Assembly: GCA_903934795.1 (NCBI GenBank) | Contig: CAIZPE010000034.1 | Coordinates: forward strand, 1-53,957 | DNA: 53,957 nucleotides | DNA from: an uncultured bacterium | GTDB lineage: Bacteria; Pseudomonadota; Gammaproteobacteria; Burkholderiales; Burkholderiaceae_E | Direction: 5' to 3' | Part shown: piece by piece, positions 14,969-23,636 of the stretch | How positions within the stretch are numbered: position 1 is the first letter of the stretch | How the letters are laid out: each line of letters opens with the position of its first letter | Translations under genes and position numbers: made by a program | The notes under the pieces: generated by a model | The model's input: the letters and a program-made list of their open reading frames with translations, nothing else | Database searches by the model: none | Told to the model about the DNA's origin: nothing

Positions 14969-16300
14969 ATGGCCCGTCCCCGCCCTCGCCCGTCCCTGTC
15001 CGCCCTGCTGCTCGGTTCGGTCATCGCGGCGCTGCCCTTCCCCGGCCACGGGGCCACCGACAGGCCGCTGCTCATTGCGGCTGACGGCGGCCTGAGCCTG
15101 CATGCAGCACTCGATGCGCTCGAGTCGGCCAACCCCGCGGTGCGGGCGGCGCGGCTGGCGCAGCAGGCGGCGCGGGCCGAACTCGCGCGGGTGAATGTGC
15201 GCCCCAATCCCACCGTGCAGGCCCAGGTCTCCAACACCGAGGCCCGCCGGTATCCCTATGCGGGCACCGACCGGCTGTTGCGCGTGGAGCAGCTGATCGA
15301 GCGCGGCAGCAAGCGCGAGCTGCGCACCGCCACTGCCGAGGCTGTCGAGCAGGCCACTGGCCTGGACCTCGCCGATGCGCTGCGCCGACAGCGGGTCGAA
15401 CTCGTCATCGCCTACCTCGAGCTCGCGGCCGCGCAGCGCCTGGCCGATCTGGCCACCGGGAATCTCGCCGATTACCGCCGGCTGCTCGAGGCCACCGAGC
15501 GTCGGGTCGCGGCAGGCGATCTCGCGCCGGTGGATGCCACCCGCCTGAGGGTCGAGGCCGAACGCGCCGCCAACGAGGAGCGCGCGGCACAGAACGCCCG
15601 TGCCCAGGCCCGGCTCGGCGTGGCGGTGCTGCTCGGCGCCGAGGCCCAGGCGGCACGCTTGCGGGCGATCGACCCCCTGGACGGGCGCGAGCCCATGGCG
15701 CGTCTTGCCGACGAGGCCCGCGTCACGCTCGAGCGCGGGCTCGACGCGGCGATCGGCCGCCGGCCCGACCTGCGCGCGGCAGAGCGTCGCCTGAGCGCCG
15801 CCCGCCAGGCATGGGCGCTGGCCGCCAGTCTGCGCACCCGCGATGTCATGCTCGGCGTGCAGGCAGACCGGGCGCCGGGCTTCGGCGGCACGGTATTCGG
15901 GATTTCGGCCACGGTCCCCCTGTTCGTCAACAACGACTTCAGCGGTGAGATCGCACGCGCGCAGGCCGATGTCGACGCCGCGCAGGCCGCGCTCGAGCGC
16001 ACCCGTGCAGCAGCCCTCGCCGAGGCACTGCGGGCCCATGAACAGCTGCAGTCGGCAGTCCAGCGCAGCCTGCGGCTGCTCGATCAGACCCTGCCAGCGG
16101 CCCAGCGGGTGGCCGATGCGCTCGAGATCGCCTACCAGCAGGGCGCGGCCAGCCTCACCGATCTCTTCGACGCGCGCCGCCAGCGCAGCGCGGTGCAGGC
16201 CGAGAGCATCCGCGCCCAGGCCGATGTCGGCCAGGCGCATGCCGCCTGGCGGGCCGCGATCGACGGCGAGGCTGACGCCGCGCCCCCGGGGAAGCCATGA
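14969..16300 (+). CDS. TolC/CzcC-family outer-membrane efflux protein
   Basis: A 443-residue outer-membrane factor of a tripartite efflux pump. The first 30 residues form a signal peptide (basic MARPRPRP, hydrophobic SALLLGSVIAALPF, cleavage near GHGA). The body shows the two TolC-type repeats rich in long coiled-coil helices, for example LDALESANPAVRAARLAQQ and later RAAALAEALRAHEQLQSAVQ. The C-terminal AYQQGAASLTDLFDARRQ matches the conserved second-repeat segment of this family. Its ATGA overlap with the adaptor gene, and the RND pump downstream, show that it is the first gene of a CzcCBA-like operon. Confidence 0.87.
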   Translation: MARPRPRPSLSALLLGSVIAALPFPGHGATDRPLLIAADGGLSLHAALDALESANPAVRAARLAQQAARAELARVNVRPNPTVQAQVSNTEARRYPYAGTDRLLRVEQLIERGSKRELRTATAEAVEQATGLDLADALRRQRVELVIAYLELAAAQRLADLATGNLADYRRLLEATERRVAAGDLAPVDATRLRVEAERAANEERAAQNARAQARLGVAVLLGAEAQAARLRAIDPLDGREPMARLADEARVTLERGLDAAIGRRPDLRAAERRLSAARQAWALAASLRTRDVMLGVQADRAPGFGGTVFGISATVPLFVNNDFSGEIARAQADVDAAQAALERTRAAALAEALRAHEQLQSAVQRSLRLLDQTLPAAQRVADALEIAYQQGAASLTDLFDARRQRSAVQAESIRAQADVGQAHAAWRAAIDGEADAAPPGKP

Positions 16301-17520
16301 AGAAGAAGACGCCCGTGATGCTGCTCACCGCGGCCGCGCTGGTGGCGCTGGGCTACGGTCTGGCGCAGTTCACCCGCCTGCCGGCAAGCCAGCCCGGGCC
16401 CGAGGCGGCGCGCCCGTCGACGGCCAAGGCAGACCCGGGCGGCAAGACGCTGCCGCGCCCCGGCACCGTGGCCGCGGGTGGCGCCGACCCGATCTCCCCC
16501 GACACCGTGCACTTCGACACCGGGGCCGCGCAGCTCGCCTCGATCCGGGTCGAGGAGGCCCGGCTCGCCACCGTCCCGCTGGCCGAGCCGCTCAATGCCC
16601 GGCTCGCCTACGACGAGAACCGCACCGCCCGGCTCTCGGTCCCGATCAGCGGACGGGTGCTCGCCATCCGCCGCCAGGCGGGCGACGCCGTACGTGCCGG
16701 CGAGGAACTGCTCAGTGTCGACTCCCCGGAACTCGCTGCGGCGTTGGCCGATGTCCGCAAGGCCCGCAGCGACGACCAGCGCCGGCGGCTGGCCTTCGAG
16801 CGCTCACAGCGCCTGGCCGAGGCCGGGGTGCTCGCCCGTCGCGAGCTCGAGAATGCGCAGGCCGAATTCGAGGCTGCCCGCGCCGAGACCGAGCGCGCCG
16901 AGCGGCGCCTGCGCAACCTGGCGCCGGCTGGCGCCGACAACCCCGCCTACTCGCTGCGCGCGCCGCTGTCGGGGGTGGTCGCCGAACGGCGGGTCAACCC
17001 CGGTCAGGAAGTCCGGCCCGACCAGGCCGAGCCGCTCTTCGTGGTCAGCGATCTGGCCCACCTCTGGGTGCTGATCGACCTGCCCGAGCGCGACCTGCGG
17101 CTGGTGAAGCCCGGGCAGCGTGCACTGGTCAAGGTCGATGCCTGGCCCGACGAGCGTTTCGCGGCCACGATCGAGCGCGTGGGTGCGGTGGTCGATCCGG
17201 CCACGCGGCGGGTGCAGGTGCGGGCCACCCTCGAGAACCCCGATCACCGCCTGCGGCCCGAGATGTACTCGCAGGTGATCCTGGCTTCGGCCGATGCCGG
17301 TCAGGCGGTGCGCCTGCCCAACAACGCGCTGGTCACCCAGGGCCTCTACAGCTATGTGTTCATCGAGAATCCCCCGGGCTTCTTCACCCGCCGCAAGGTG
17401 AAGCTCGGCGTGCAGGACCGCACCCACGCCTTCATCATCGACGGGGTGGAGGCGGGCGAGATGGTGGTCACCACCGGCGCGCTGCTGCTCAACTCCGAGC
17501 TGACCACCCTGGTGAAGTGA
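16297..17520 (+). CDS. RND efflux periplasmic adaptor (CzcB/HlyD family)
   Basis: A 407-residue membrane-fusion protein linking pump and outer-membrane channel. An N-terminal anchor (MKKKTPVMLLTAAALVALGYGLAQF) is followed by a Pro-rich linker. The lipoyl half-motifs then appear (ARLSVPISGRVLAIRRQAGDAV near 108-130 and YSLRAPLSGVVAERRVNPGQEV near 215-235), separated by a coiled-coil hairpin (about 140-205). The beta-barrel contains HLWVLIDLPERDLRLVKPGQ. No His-rich metal-binding N-terminus like that of CzcB is present. It overlaps the outer-membrane gene by 4 bases and ends 13 bases before the RND pump. Confidence 0.88.
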   Translation: MKKKTPVMLLTAAALVALGYGLAQFTRLPASQPGPEAARPSTAKADPGGKTLPRPGTVAAGGADPISPDTVHFDTGAAQLASIRVEEARLATVPLAEPLNARLAYDENRTARLSVPISGRVLAIRRQAGDAVRAGEELLSVDSPELAAALADVRKARSDDQRRRLAFERSQRLAEAGVLARRELENAQAEFEAARAETERAERRLRNLAPAGADNPAYSLRAPLSGVVAERRVNPGQEVRPDQAEPLFVVSDLAHLWVLIDLPERDLRLVKPGQRALVKVDAWPDERFAATIERVGAVVDPATRRVQVRATLENPDHRLRPEMYSQVILASADAGQAVRLPNNALVTQGLYSYVFIENPPGFFTRRKVKLGVQDRTHAFIIDGVEAGEMVVTTGALLLNSELTTLVK

Positions 17521-17533
17521 CCCGGTCGCCGGC

Positions 17534-20500
17534 ATGCTCGATCGCCTGATCACCTTCGCGCTGCAGCAGCGGGTCTTCGTGCTGGTGCTCACCGGCGTGC
17601 TGGTGGCCGCCGGCTGGGTGGCCATGAACAACCTGCCCATCGAGGCCTTCCCCGATGTGCAGGATGTGCAGGTGCAGGTGGTCACGCAGCTGCCGGGCCT
17701 CGCGCCCGAGGAGGTCGAGCGCAGCGTGACCCTGCCCATCGAGCGCGAGATGAGCGGCGTGCCCCGCCAGACGCAGCTGCGCTCGGTCTCGATCACCGGC
17801 CTGTCCATCGTCACCCTCACCTTCGCCGAGGGCACCGACGACTATTTCGCCCGCCAGCAGGTGCTCGAGAAGCTTGGCAACCTGACCCTGCCGCCCGGCG
17901 TGCAGCCGCAGCTCGCGCCCCTGTCCACCGCCGTGGGCGAGGTGTATCGCTACGTGCTCGAAGCGCCGGCCGGCATGCCGCTGAACGAGATCCGTGCCAT
18001 CCAGGACTGGGTGGTCAAGCCGGCGCTGCGGATCGTGCCCGGCATCGCCGATGTCATCAGCTTCGGCGGCACGGTCAAGGAATACCAGGTGCGGGTCGAC
18101 CCCTATGCGCTCAAGCGCTACGGGGTCACCCTGAAGCAGGTGTCCGAGGCGCTGGCGCGCAACAGCGCCAATGCCGGCGGCGGGCTCATGCGGCGCGGCG
18201 ACGAGTCGCTGGTGATCCGCGGCATCGGCCTGTACCGCAGCGTCGACGACATCGCCCGCACCATCGTCGACTCGCCCGGCGGCAGGCCGATCTTCGTGAG
18301 TGATGTCGGCACCGTGGCCGCCGGCGATCGCACCCGCTCGGGCATCGTCGCCTTCAACGAGCGCGACGATGTCGTGCAGGGCATCGCGGTCATGATCAAG
18401 GGCCAGAACGCCTCCAAGGTGGTGGCCCGGCTGCGCGAGCGCGTCGACGAGGTCAACGCCAAGCTGCCGCCCGGGGTGCGCATCCTGCCCACCTACCAGC
18501 GCACCGACCTGATCGAGCACACCGTGCTCACCGTCATCGAGAACCTGGCGGTGGGGGCGGCGCTGGTGATCGCCATCCTGATGGTCTTTCTGCGCAGCTG
18601 GCAGGCGGCGCTGATCGTGGCCACGGTGATCCCGCTGTCGCTGCTGTTCGCGTTCATCCTGATGGACCTGCGCGGCGTGTCGGCCAACCTGATCTCGCTG
18701 GGCGCGGTCGACTTCGGAATCATCATCGACAGCGCGGTGGTGCTGGTCGAGGCGCTCATGGTGCGCCTGGCGCTCGCGCGCAAGGACCTGAATCCCTCGC
18801 ACGACGGGTACGGCTGGCGCATCCACGAGCTCAAGAGCACCGCGGTGGCGCTCGCCCACCCCATCCTGTTCTCGAAGGCGATCATCATCACCGCCTTCCT
18901 GCCGATCTTCACCTTCCAGCGGGTCGAAGGAAAGATCTTCACGCCGGTCACCTACACCCTCACCTTCGCGCTGCTCGGCGCGATCCTGCTGACGCTCACG
19001 CTGGTGCCGGCGCTGCTGGCCATGGTGCTGCGCCATCATGACCTCGCCGAGCGCCACAGTCCCTGGATCGAGGCCATGCAGAACGGTTACCGGCGGGCCC
19101 TGCTGGCGGCCGGACGCGCGCGGGTGGCCGTGCTGGGCGGCTCGCTCGTCGTGCTGGCGGTGGCACTGGCCTCGGCGCCGATGCTCGGCAGCGAATTCCT
19201 GCCCAAGCTCGATGAAGGCAACATCTGGCTCACCATCACCATGCCGCCGGCCACCTCGCTCACCAAGACCAAGGAGGTCGAGCGCGAGGTGCGGCGCATC
19301 CTGCGCGAGTACCCCGAGGTGCGCATGGTGGTCACCCAGGTGGGCCGACCCGACGACGGCACCGATCCCAAGGGGCCGAACAACCTCGAGATCCTGGCCG
19401 ACCTCAAGCCCCGGGGCGAATGGCGCTTCCCCACCAAGGATGCGCTGGTGGTCGACATGTCGCGCAAGATCCAGACCATTCCCGGCGTGCCCACCAACTT
19501 CTCGCAGGTCATCCAGGACAATGTCGAGGAGGCGCTCTCGGGGGCCAAGGGCGAGATCGTGGTCAAGGTCTTCGGCCCCGACCTCGAGATCCTGCAGGGG
19601 CGCGCCGACAAGATCGTGTCGGTGCTCGAGAAGATCCGTGGCGCCACCGATGTCGCAGCCTTCCGCATCAGCGGTCAGACCGAGCTCACCATCACCATCG
19701 ACCGGCAGCGGCTTTCCCGGCTGGGGCTCGATGTCGCCGATGTCAACCAGATGATCGAGACCGCGCTGGCCGGGCAGGCGGTCAATGTCTTCTATGAGGG
19801 CGATCGGCGCTTCGATGTCACGCTGCGCCTGCAACGCTCCTTCCGCGACGCCTTCGACGACATCGCGCATCTTCAGATCCCGCTGCCGGCGACGACCGGC
19901 ACCGCCGGCGGGCTCACGCCCACGGTCGCGCTTGGCGATGTCGCCCTGATCGAGGTCCGCCAGGGCGCCAACCGCATCGCGCGCGAGGCCGGCGGGCGCA
20001 GCGTGGCCGTCAAGGTCAACCTGATCGGCCGCGACCAGGGCAGCTTCGTCACCGAAGCCCAGAAGGCGGTCGCCGAGCAGGTGCCGCTGCCGGCGGGCTA
20101 CCGCCTCACCTGGGGCGGCCAGTTCGAGAACCAGCAGCGGGCCATGGCGCGGCTGAAGGTGGTGGTGCCGCTGTCGGTGCTCATGATCTTCTCGCTGCTG
20201 TTCTGGGCCTTCCGGTCGATGACCCACTCGCTGCTGGTGCTGGCCATGGTGCCGTTCACCCTGGTGGGCGGCATCGCGGGGCTGGCGATCGCAGGGCTGC
20301 ACCTGTCGGTGTCGGCCGCGGTGGGCTTCATCGCGGTGGCCGGCATCTCGGTGCAGAACGGAGTGATCATGGTCGAGCAGATCATGGAATACCTGCGCCG
20401 CGGCATGAGCAGTGCCGAGGCGATCACCGAGGGGGCGGTGATGCGCTTGCGCCCCATCGTCATGACCGCGCTGATGGCCGGCCTGGGGCTGCTGCCGGCG

Positions 20501-20638
20501 GCGCTGTCGCACGGCATCGGCTCCGAAACGCAGCGCCCGTTCGCGGTGGTGATCGTGGGCGGCATGGTGAGCGGCACGCTGTTCACCCTGGTGCTGCTGC
20601 CGCTGCTCTACCGCTTCATCAGCCGCGACCCCGACTGA
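17534..20638 (+). CDS. heavy-metal efflux RND pump (CzcA-like)
   Basis: A 1034-residue inner-membrane RND antiporter with two large periplasmic loops (after helix 1 and helix 7) and 12 membrane helices. The fourth-helix motif DFGIIIDSAVVLVE carries Asp393, Asp399 and Glu406, spaced as Asp402, Asp408 and Glu415 of CzcA, which places it in the heavy-metal (HME) branch rather than the multidrug branch. It has no insertion or truncation. Together with the two upstream genes it would form a CzcCBA- or CusCBA-like trans-envelope exporter. Which metal it moves is not readable, and no sensor or regulator gene adjoins. The stop codon lies inside the first copy of a 26-bp duplication. Confidence 0.9.
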   Translation: MLDRLITFALQQRVFVLVLTGVLVAAGWVAMNNLPIEAFPDVQDVQVQVVTQLPGLAPEEVERSVTLPIEREMSGVPRQTQLRSVSITGLSIVTLTFAEGTDDYFARQQVLEKLGNLTLPPGVQPQLAPLSTAVGEVYRYVLEAPAGMPLNEIRAIQDWVVKPALRIVPGIADVISFGGTVKEYQVRVDPYALKRYGVTLKQVSEALARNSANAGGGLMRRGDESLVIRGIGLYRSVDDIARTIVDSPGGRPIFVSDVGTVAAGDRTRSGIVAFNERDDVVQGIAVMIKGQNASKVVARLRERVDEVNAKLPPGVRILPTYQRTDLIEHTVLTVIENLAVGAALVIAILMVFLRSWQAALIVATVIPLSLLFAFILMDLRGVSANLISLGAVDFGIIIDSAVVLVEALMVRLALARKDLNPSHDGYGWRIHELKSTAVALAHPILFSKAIIITAFLPIFTFQRVEGKIFTPVTYTLTFALLGAILLTLTLVPALLAMVLRHHDLAERHSPWIEAMQNGYRRALLAAGRARVAVLGGSLVVLAVALASAPMLGSEFLPKLDEGNIWLTITMPPATSLTKTKEVEREVRRILREYPEVRMVVTQVGRPDDGTDPKGPNNLEILADLKPRGEWRFPTKDALVVDMSRKIQTIPGVPTNFSQVIQDNVEEALSGAKGEIVVKVFGPDLEILQGRADKIVSVLEKIRGATDVAAFRISGQTELTITIDRQRLSRLGLDVADVNQMIETALAGQAVNVFYEGDRRFDVTLRLQRSFRDAFDDIAHLQIPLPATTGTAGGLTPTVALGDVALIEVRQGANRIAREAGGRSVAVKVNLIGRDQGSFVTEAQKAVAEQVPLPAGYRLTWGGQFENQQRAMARLKVVVPLSVLMIFSLLFWAFRSMTHSLLVLAMVPFTLVGGIAGLAIAGLHLSVSAAVGFIAVAGISVQNGVIMVEQIMEYLRRGMSSAEAITEGAVMRLRPIVMTALMAGLGLLPAALSHGIGSETQRPFAVVIVGGMVSGTLFTLVLLPLLYRFISRDPD

Positions 20639-20673
20639 ACGCGGCAGGCCGCGACCCCGACCGAGCGCGGCAG
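20622..20673. repeat. 26-bp tandem duplication containing the RND stop codon
   Basis: Bases 20622-20647 and 20648-20673 are direct copies with two differences. GCCGCGACCCCGAC and CGCGGCAG are identical, while the central TGAAC of copy one is CGAGC in copy two. Copy one spans the last codons and the TGA of the RND gene; in copy two that triplet is CGA. A partial third copy (GCCGCG) follows. Confidence 0.8.
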
Positions 20674-20679
20674 GCCGCG

Positions 20680-20709
20680 CGGGGCGAGCCTGCTGCGACG
20701 CTCGCCCCG
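20680..20709. terminator. strong hairpin between convergent genes
   Basis: CGGGGCGAGC (20680-20689) pairs perfectly with GCTCGCCCCG (20700-20709) around a 10-base loop. It lies between the convergent RND pump and aminotransferase genes and could end transcription from both. No T-tract follows, so the efficiency is uncertain. Confidence 0.5.
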
Positions 20710-20748
20710 GCCACGCGCCCGCAGACAGGCGCTGCAGCGCCACCGGTC

Positions 20749-22095
20749 TCAGAGGCCGGCGAGCACCCTGCGCAGCTTGCCGGCGATCTCGTCGATATGA
20801 TGACGCTCGGCCACGAAGGGCGGCGCAATGATCAGCGCATCGCCGGTGCTCTTCAGGTTCAGGCCGGCGTCATACAGGCGCTTCTGCGCCTCGTGCCCCC
20901 GGGCGCCTGGCGCGGCATCGGGCGCGACATCGATCGCGGCCATCATGCCCACGCCGCGGATGTCGGTGATCACCGGCAGATCGCGCAGCGAGAAGATCGC
21001 ATCGAGGAAGTACGGTGTCATTGCCGCCGCACGCTCGATCAGCTGCTCGTCGCGGAAGATGTCCATCATGGCCAGACCCGCAGCGCAGGCAGCCGGATGC
21101 GCCGAATAGGTGTAGCCATGGAAGAACTCCACACCGGTGGCCGGGCCGGCCTCGGTGATCGCGTCATAGACCGACTGGCGAGCGGCCACCGCGCCCATGG
21201 GCTGCGCGCCGTTGGTGATCGCCTTGGCCATGGTCATGATGTCGGGCGTCACACCGAAGGCCTGGGCGCCGAAGTTCGCGCCCATGCGGCCCCAGCCGGT
21301 GATCACCTCGTCGAAGACCAGCAGGATGCCGTGCGCGTCGCAGATCGCGCGCAGGCGATCGAGATAGCCGCGCGGCGGCGGCAGGCAGCCGAAGGAGCCG
21401 GCCGTGGGCTCGACGAAGACCGCGGCGATGTTCTCGCCGCCGTAGAGCTGGCAGAAGCGCTGAAGGTCGTCGGCGAGGTCGGCGCCGTGCTCGGGCTGGC
21501 CCTTCACGAACCGGTTCTCGGGCAGCGCGGTGTGCCGCATGTGGTAGACCCCGGCCAGTCCGGTGCCGAAGGCGCGCCGGTTGTTGGCCATGCCGGCCAG
21601 CGACACCCCGCCCATGTTGACCCCGTGGTAGGCGCGCTCGCGGCTGATGAAGAGCTGGCGCTGGGGCTGACCGCGCACGCGGTGGACCATCAGGGCCATC
21701 TTCATGGCGGTGTCCACCGCCTCGGAGCCCGAGTTCACGAAGAACACCCGATTGAGACCCGGCGGGGTGTACTGGGTGACCCGCTCGGCGAGCTCGAAGG
21801 ACTTGGGGTGGGCGCGCAGGAAGGGCGCAACGAAATCGAGGGTGCTCATCTGCTCGAAGACCGCACGGGCGATCTCCGGCCGGCAATGGCCGGCGGCCAC
21901 GCAGAACAGGCCCGACGAGGCATCGATCACCTCCCGGCCCTCCGGCGTGTAGCAGTACATGCCCTGGGCCCGAACGAACATGCGCGGTTCGCGCTTGAAC
22001 TCCTTGTTGGGCGAGAAGGGCATCCAGAAGTGCTCGCGGCTGTCCGGCAGCAGGGCGTGATCGGCCGCGGCGATCAGGGGGTCGGTGTGTCCCAT
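20749..22095 (-). CDS. class III aminotransferase (omega-amino acid:pyruvate type)
   Basis: A 448-residue PLP enzyme. NSGSEAVDTAMKMA (121-134) binds the cofactor phosphate, Asp262 in LLVFDEVITGWGR holds the pyridine nitrogen, and Lys291 in TMAKAITNGAQPMGAV is the Schiff-base lysine. The N-terminus EHFWMPFSPNKEFKREPRM and the TSTLD-like EQMSTLDFVAPF segment are typical of beta-alanine/omega-amino-acid:pyruvate aminotransferases. The ATG at 22095 fits the family N-terminus; codons further upstream run into the divergent promoter region. The adjacent divergent MFS carrier may import an amine or amino acid, which is inference. The exact amino donor is not determined. Confidence 0.88.
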   Translation of the reverse strand: MGHTDPLIAAADHALLPDSREHFWMPFSPNKEFKREPRMFVRAQGMYCYTPEGREVIDASSGLFCVAAGHCRPEIARAVFEQMSTLDFVAPFLRAHPKSFELAERVTQYTPPGLNRVFFVNSGSEAVDTAMKMALMVHRVRGQPQRQLFISRERAYHGVNMGGVSLAGMANNRRAFGTGLAGVYHMRHTALPENRFVKGQPEHGADLADDLQRFCQLYGGENIAAVFVEPTAGSFGCLPPPRGYLDRLRAICDAHGILLVFDEVITGWGRMGANFGAQAFGVTPDIMTMAKAITNGAQPMGAVAARQSVYDAITEAGPATGVEFFHGYTYSAHPAACAAGLAMMDIFRDEQLIERAAAMTPYFLDAIFSLRDLPVITDIRGVGMMAAIDVAPDAAPGARGHEAQKRLYDAGLNLKSTGDALIIAPPFVAERHHIDEIAGKLRRVLAGL

Positions 22096-22240
22096 GGAGG
22101 TTCCGATCGAGAGTTGGATGGGGCGCGAACGGGCCGCCGCGCACGACGGCATGAGCATAGCGCGATCGAGGATGTCCGGATCCGCCCGGTCGCGGCTTGC
22201 CCGATCGGACCCGCAGCCACCACACTGGCGCGCCACGCCC

Positions 22241-22354
22241 TGCAACCCCCTTCCTGTGACGACCCGCCCTTGCGCCCCCGCCGGTGACGACCGGTACTGC
22301 CAACCCTCCCCGTGACGACAGTTCCTGCCACCCCCTCCCCGTGACGCCTGCTCC
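22241..22354. repeat. four-copy 28-bp tandem repeat carrying candidate GTG starts
   Basis: GTGACG occurs at 22256, 22284, 22312 and 22341, spacings of 28, 28 and 29 bases. Three copies continue to GTGACGAC, and each is preceded by a C-rich stretch such as CCAACCCTCCCC. The array runs into the start of the MFS gene. The GTGs at 22284 and 22341 are in its reading frame; those at 22256 and 22312 are not. Confidence 0.8.
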
Positions 22355-23630
22355 CTGGACCGCGCTGTGGGTCACCCTTGCCGTGCAGACCCTGGCCGCG
22401 GTCGCGCTCACCACGCCCTCGGTGATGGCCCCCGCGGTCGGCCCGCAGATCGGGGTGGGCGCCCAGCATGTCGGCTGGCTGATCAGCCTTGCCTACCTCG
22501 CGGCCATGGTCACCGGCCTGGGTGGAGGCTCGCTGTCGCAGCGCCACGGACCGGTGCGCATCAGCCAGGTTGCACTCACCGCCTCGGCGCTGGGCCTCGC
22601 GCTGATGGCCATCGGCCACCCCGCCGCCCTGCTGATCGGCGCGGCCGTGCTCGGCGTGGGCTATGGTCTGCCCAATCCCACCGCGGCCGAGATCCTGAGC
22701 CGGCACGCACCGGCGGCGCGGCGCGGCCTGTTCTTCTCGATCAAGCAGACCGGCGTGCCGCTGGGCGTGGCCTTCACCGGCATGGTCGTTCCGGTGCTGC
22801 TCGGAGCCGGATCCTGGATGCAGACGCTGCTGGTGCTCGCGGCCGGGCTGGCAGTCGTGATGATGCTGATCGGGCGCGTGCGCTGTGTGCTGGAGCCGGG
22901 TGCCGCGCTCCTCGGAATGGCGGTGACCTCGCCCGCAACGGCCGCGGCCCCGCCGACCCACACCACCGCCAGCGGGACCGACCCGACGCCACCCGCGGGT
23001 CTGCGGCAGCGGCTGCTCGAACCGCTGCGCGAGGTCCTCGGCTTTGCGCCCACCCGACGGCTGGCGATCGCCTCGCTGGTGTTCGCGTTCACCCAGGTGA
23101 GCTTCCTGACCTTCCTGGTGTCGCTGCTCAAGCTCGAGCACGGCTACAGCCTGTCGCTGGCGGCCAGTCTGCTGGCCGCCTCGCAGGCTGCCAGCGTGGC
23201 CGGGCGCATCGGCTGGGGACATGTGGCTGACCGCTGGGTCGACCCCGCACGGCTGCTCGGGGCCCTGGGCGTGGCCATGGGGGTGGCCGTGACCCTGGTG
23301 GGTCTGGCGCCAGCCGACGCTCCACCGGCCGCCATGCTCGCGCTGACGCTGGCCTGTGCAGTCACGGCGGTGGCCTGGAACGGGGTGTTCTTTGCCGATC
23401 TGGTACGACTGGTACCCCCGGAGCGGGTGGCGCGCAGCACGGGAGCCACCCAGTTCCTGACCTTCATGGGGGGCGTTGGCGGCTCGGCCGCGTTTGCCGC
23501 TCTGGTCAGCCTGACCGGCAGCTATGCCGTGGTGTTCACCGCGCTGGGGGTGCTGCCGGCGCTGACCGGCGTGGTGCTGCTGGTCAGCGCGCGGCGCCCC
23601 GGCCCGGCGCAGGAGCCGCGCCGGGACTGA
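22341..23630 (+). CDS. MFS transporter
   Basis: A 429-residue major facilitator with 12 predicted membrane segments. The first begins at ALWVTLAVQTLAAVALTTPSV. GGGSLSQRHGPVRI takes the place of the loop-2 motif, and RGLFFSIKQTGVPLGVAF is a conserved-looking fifth helix common in CynX/NNP-like carriers. A long Ala/Thr/Pro-rich cytoplasmic loop (near residues 195-225) separates the halves. The start is uncertain: GTG at 22341 and GTG at 22284 are both in frame, lie in copies of a 28-bp repeat, and lack a ribosome site. I chose the one closest to the first helix. The substrate is unknown; it is divergent from the aminotransferase. Confidence 0.78.
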   Translation: MTPAPWTALWVTLAVQTLAAVALTTPSVMAPAVGPQIGVGAQHVGWLISLAYLAAMVTGLGGGSLSQRHGPVRISQVALTASALGLALMAIGHPAALLIGAAVLGVGYGLPNPTAAEILSRHAPAARRGLFFSIKQTGVPLGVAFTGMVVPVLLGAGSWMQTLLVLAAGLAVVMMLIGRVRCVLEPGAALLGMAVTSPATAAAPPTHTTASGTDPTPPAGLRQRLLEPLREVLGFAPTRRLAIASLVFAFTQVSFLTFLVSLLKLEHGYSLSLAASLLAASQAASVAGRIGWGHVADRWVDPARLLGALGVAMGVAVTLVGLAPADAPPAAMLALTLACAVTAVAWNGVFFADLVRLVPPERVARSTGATQFLTFMGGVGGSAAFAALVSLTGSYAVVFTALGVLPALTGVVLLVSARRPGPAQEPRRD

Positions 23631-23636
23631 GGGTGC

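Noticed and set aside
17489-20743. 1084-residue open frame on the minus strand behind the RND pump
   Set aside because: It is rich in His, Arg, Asp and Gln with no domain and is the mirror of a certain gene; long antisense frames are expected at this GC content.
22241-22354. 28-bp repeats as a CRISPR array
   Set aside because: The copies are contiguous without spacers, imperfect and C-rich, and no cas genes are present.
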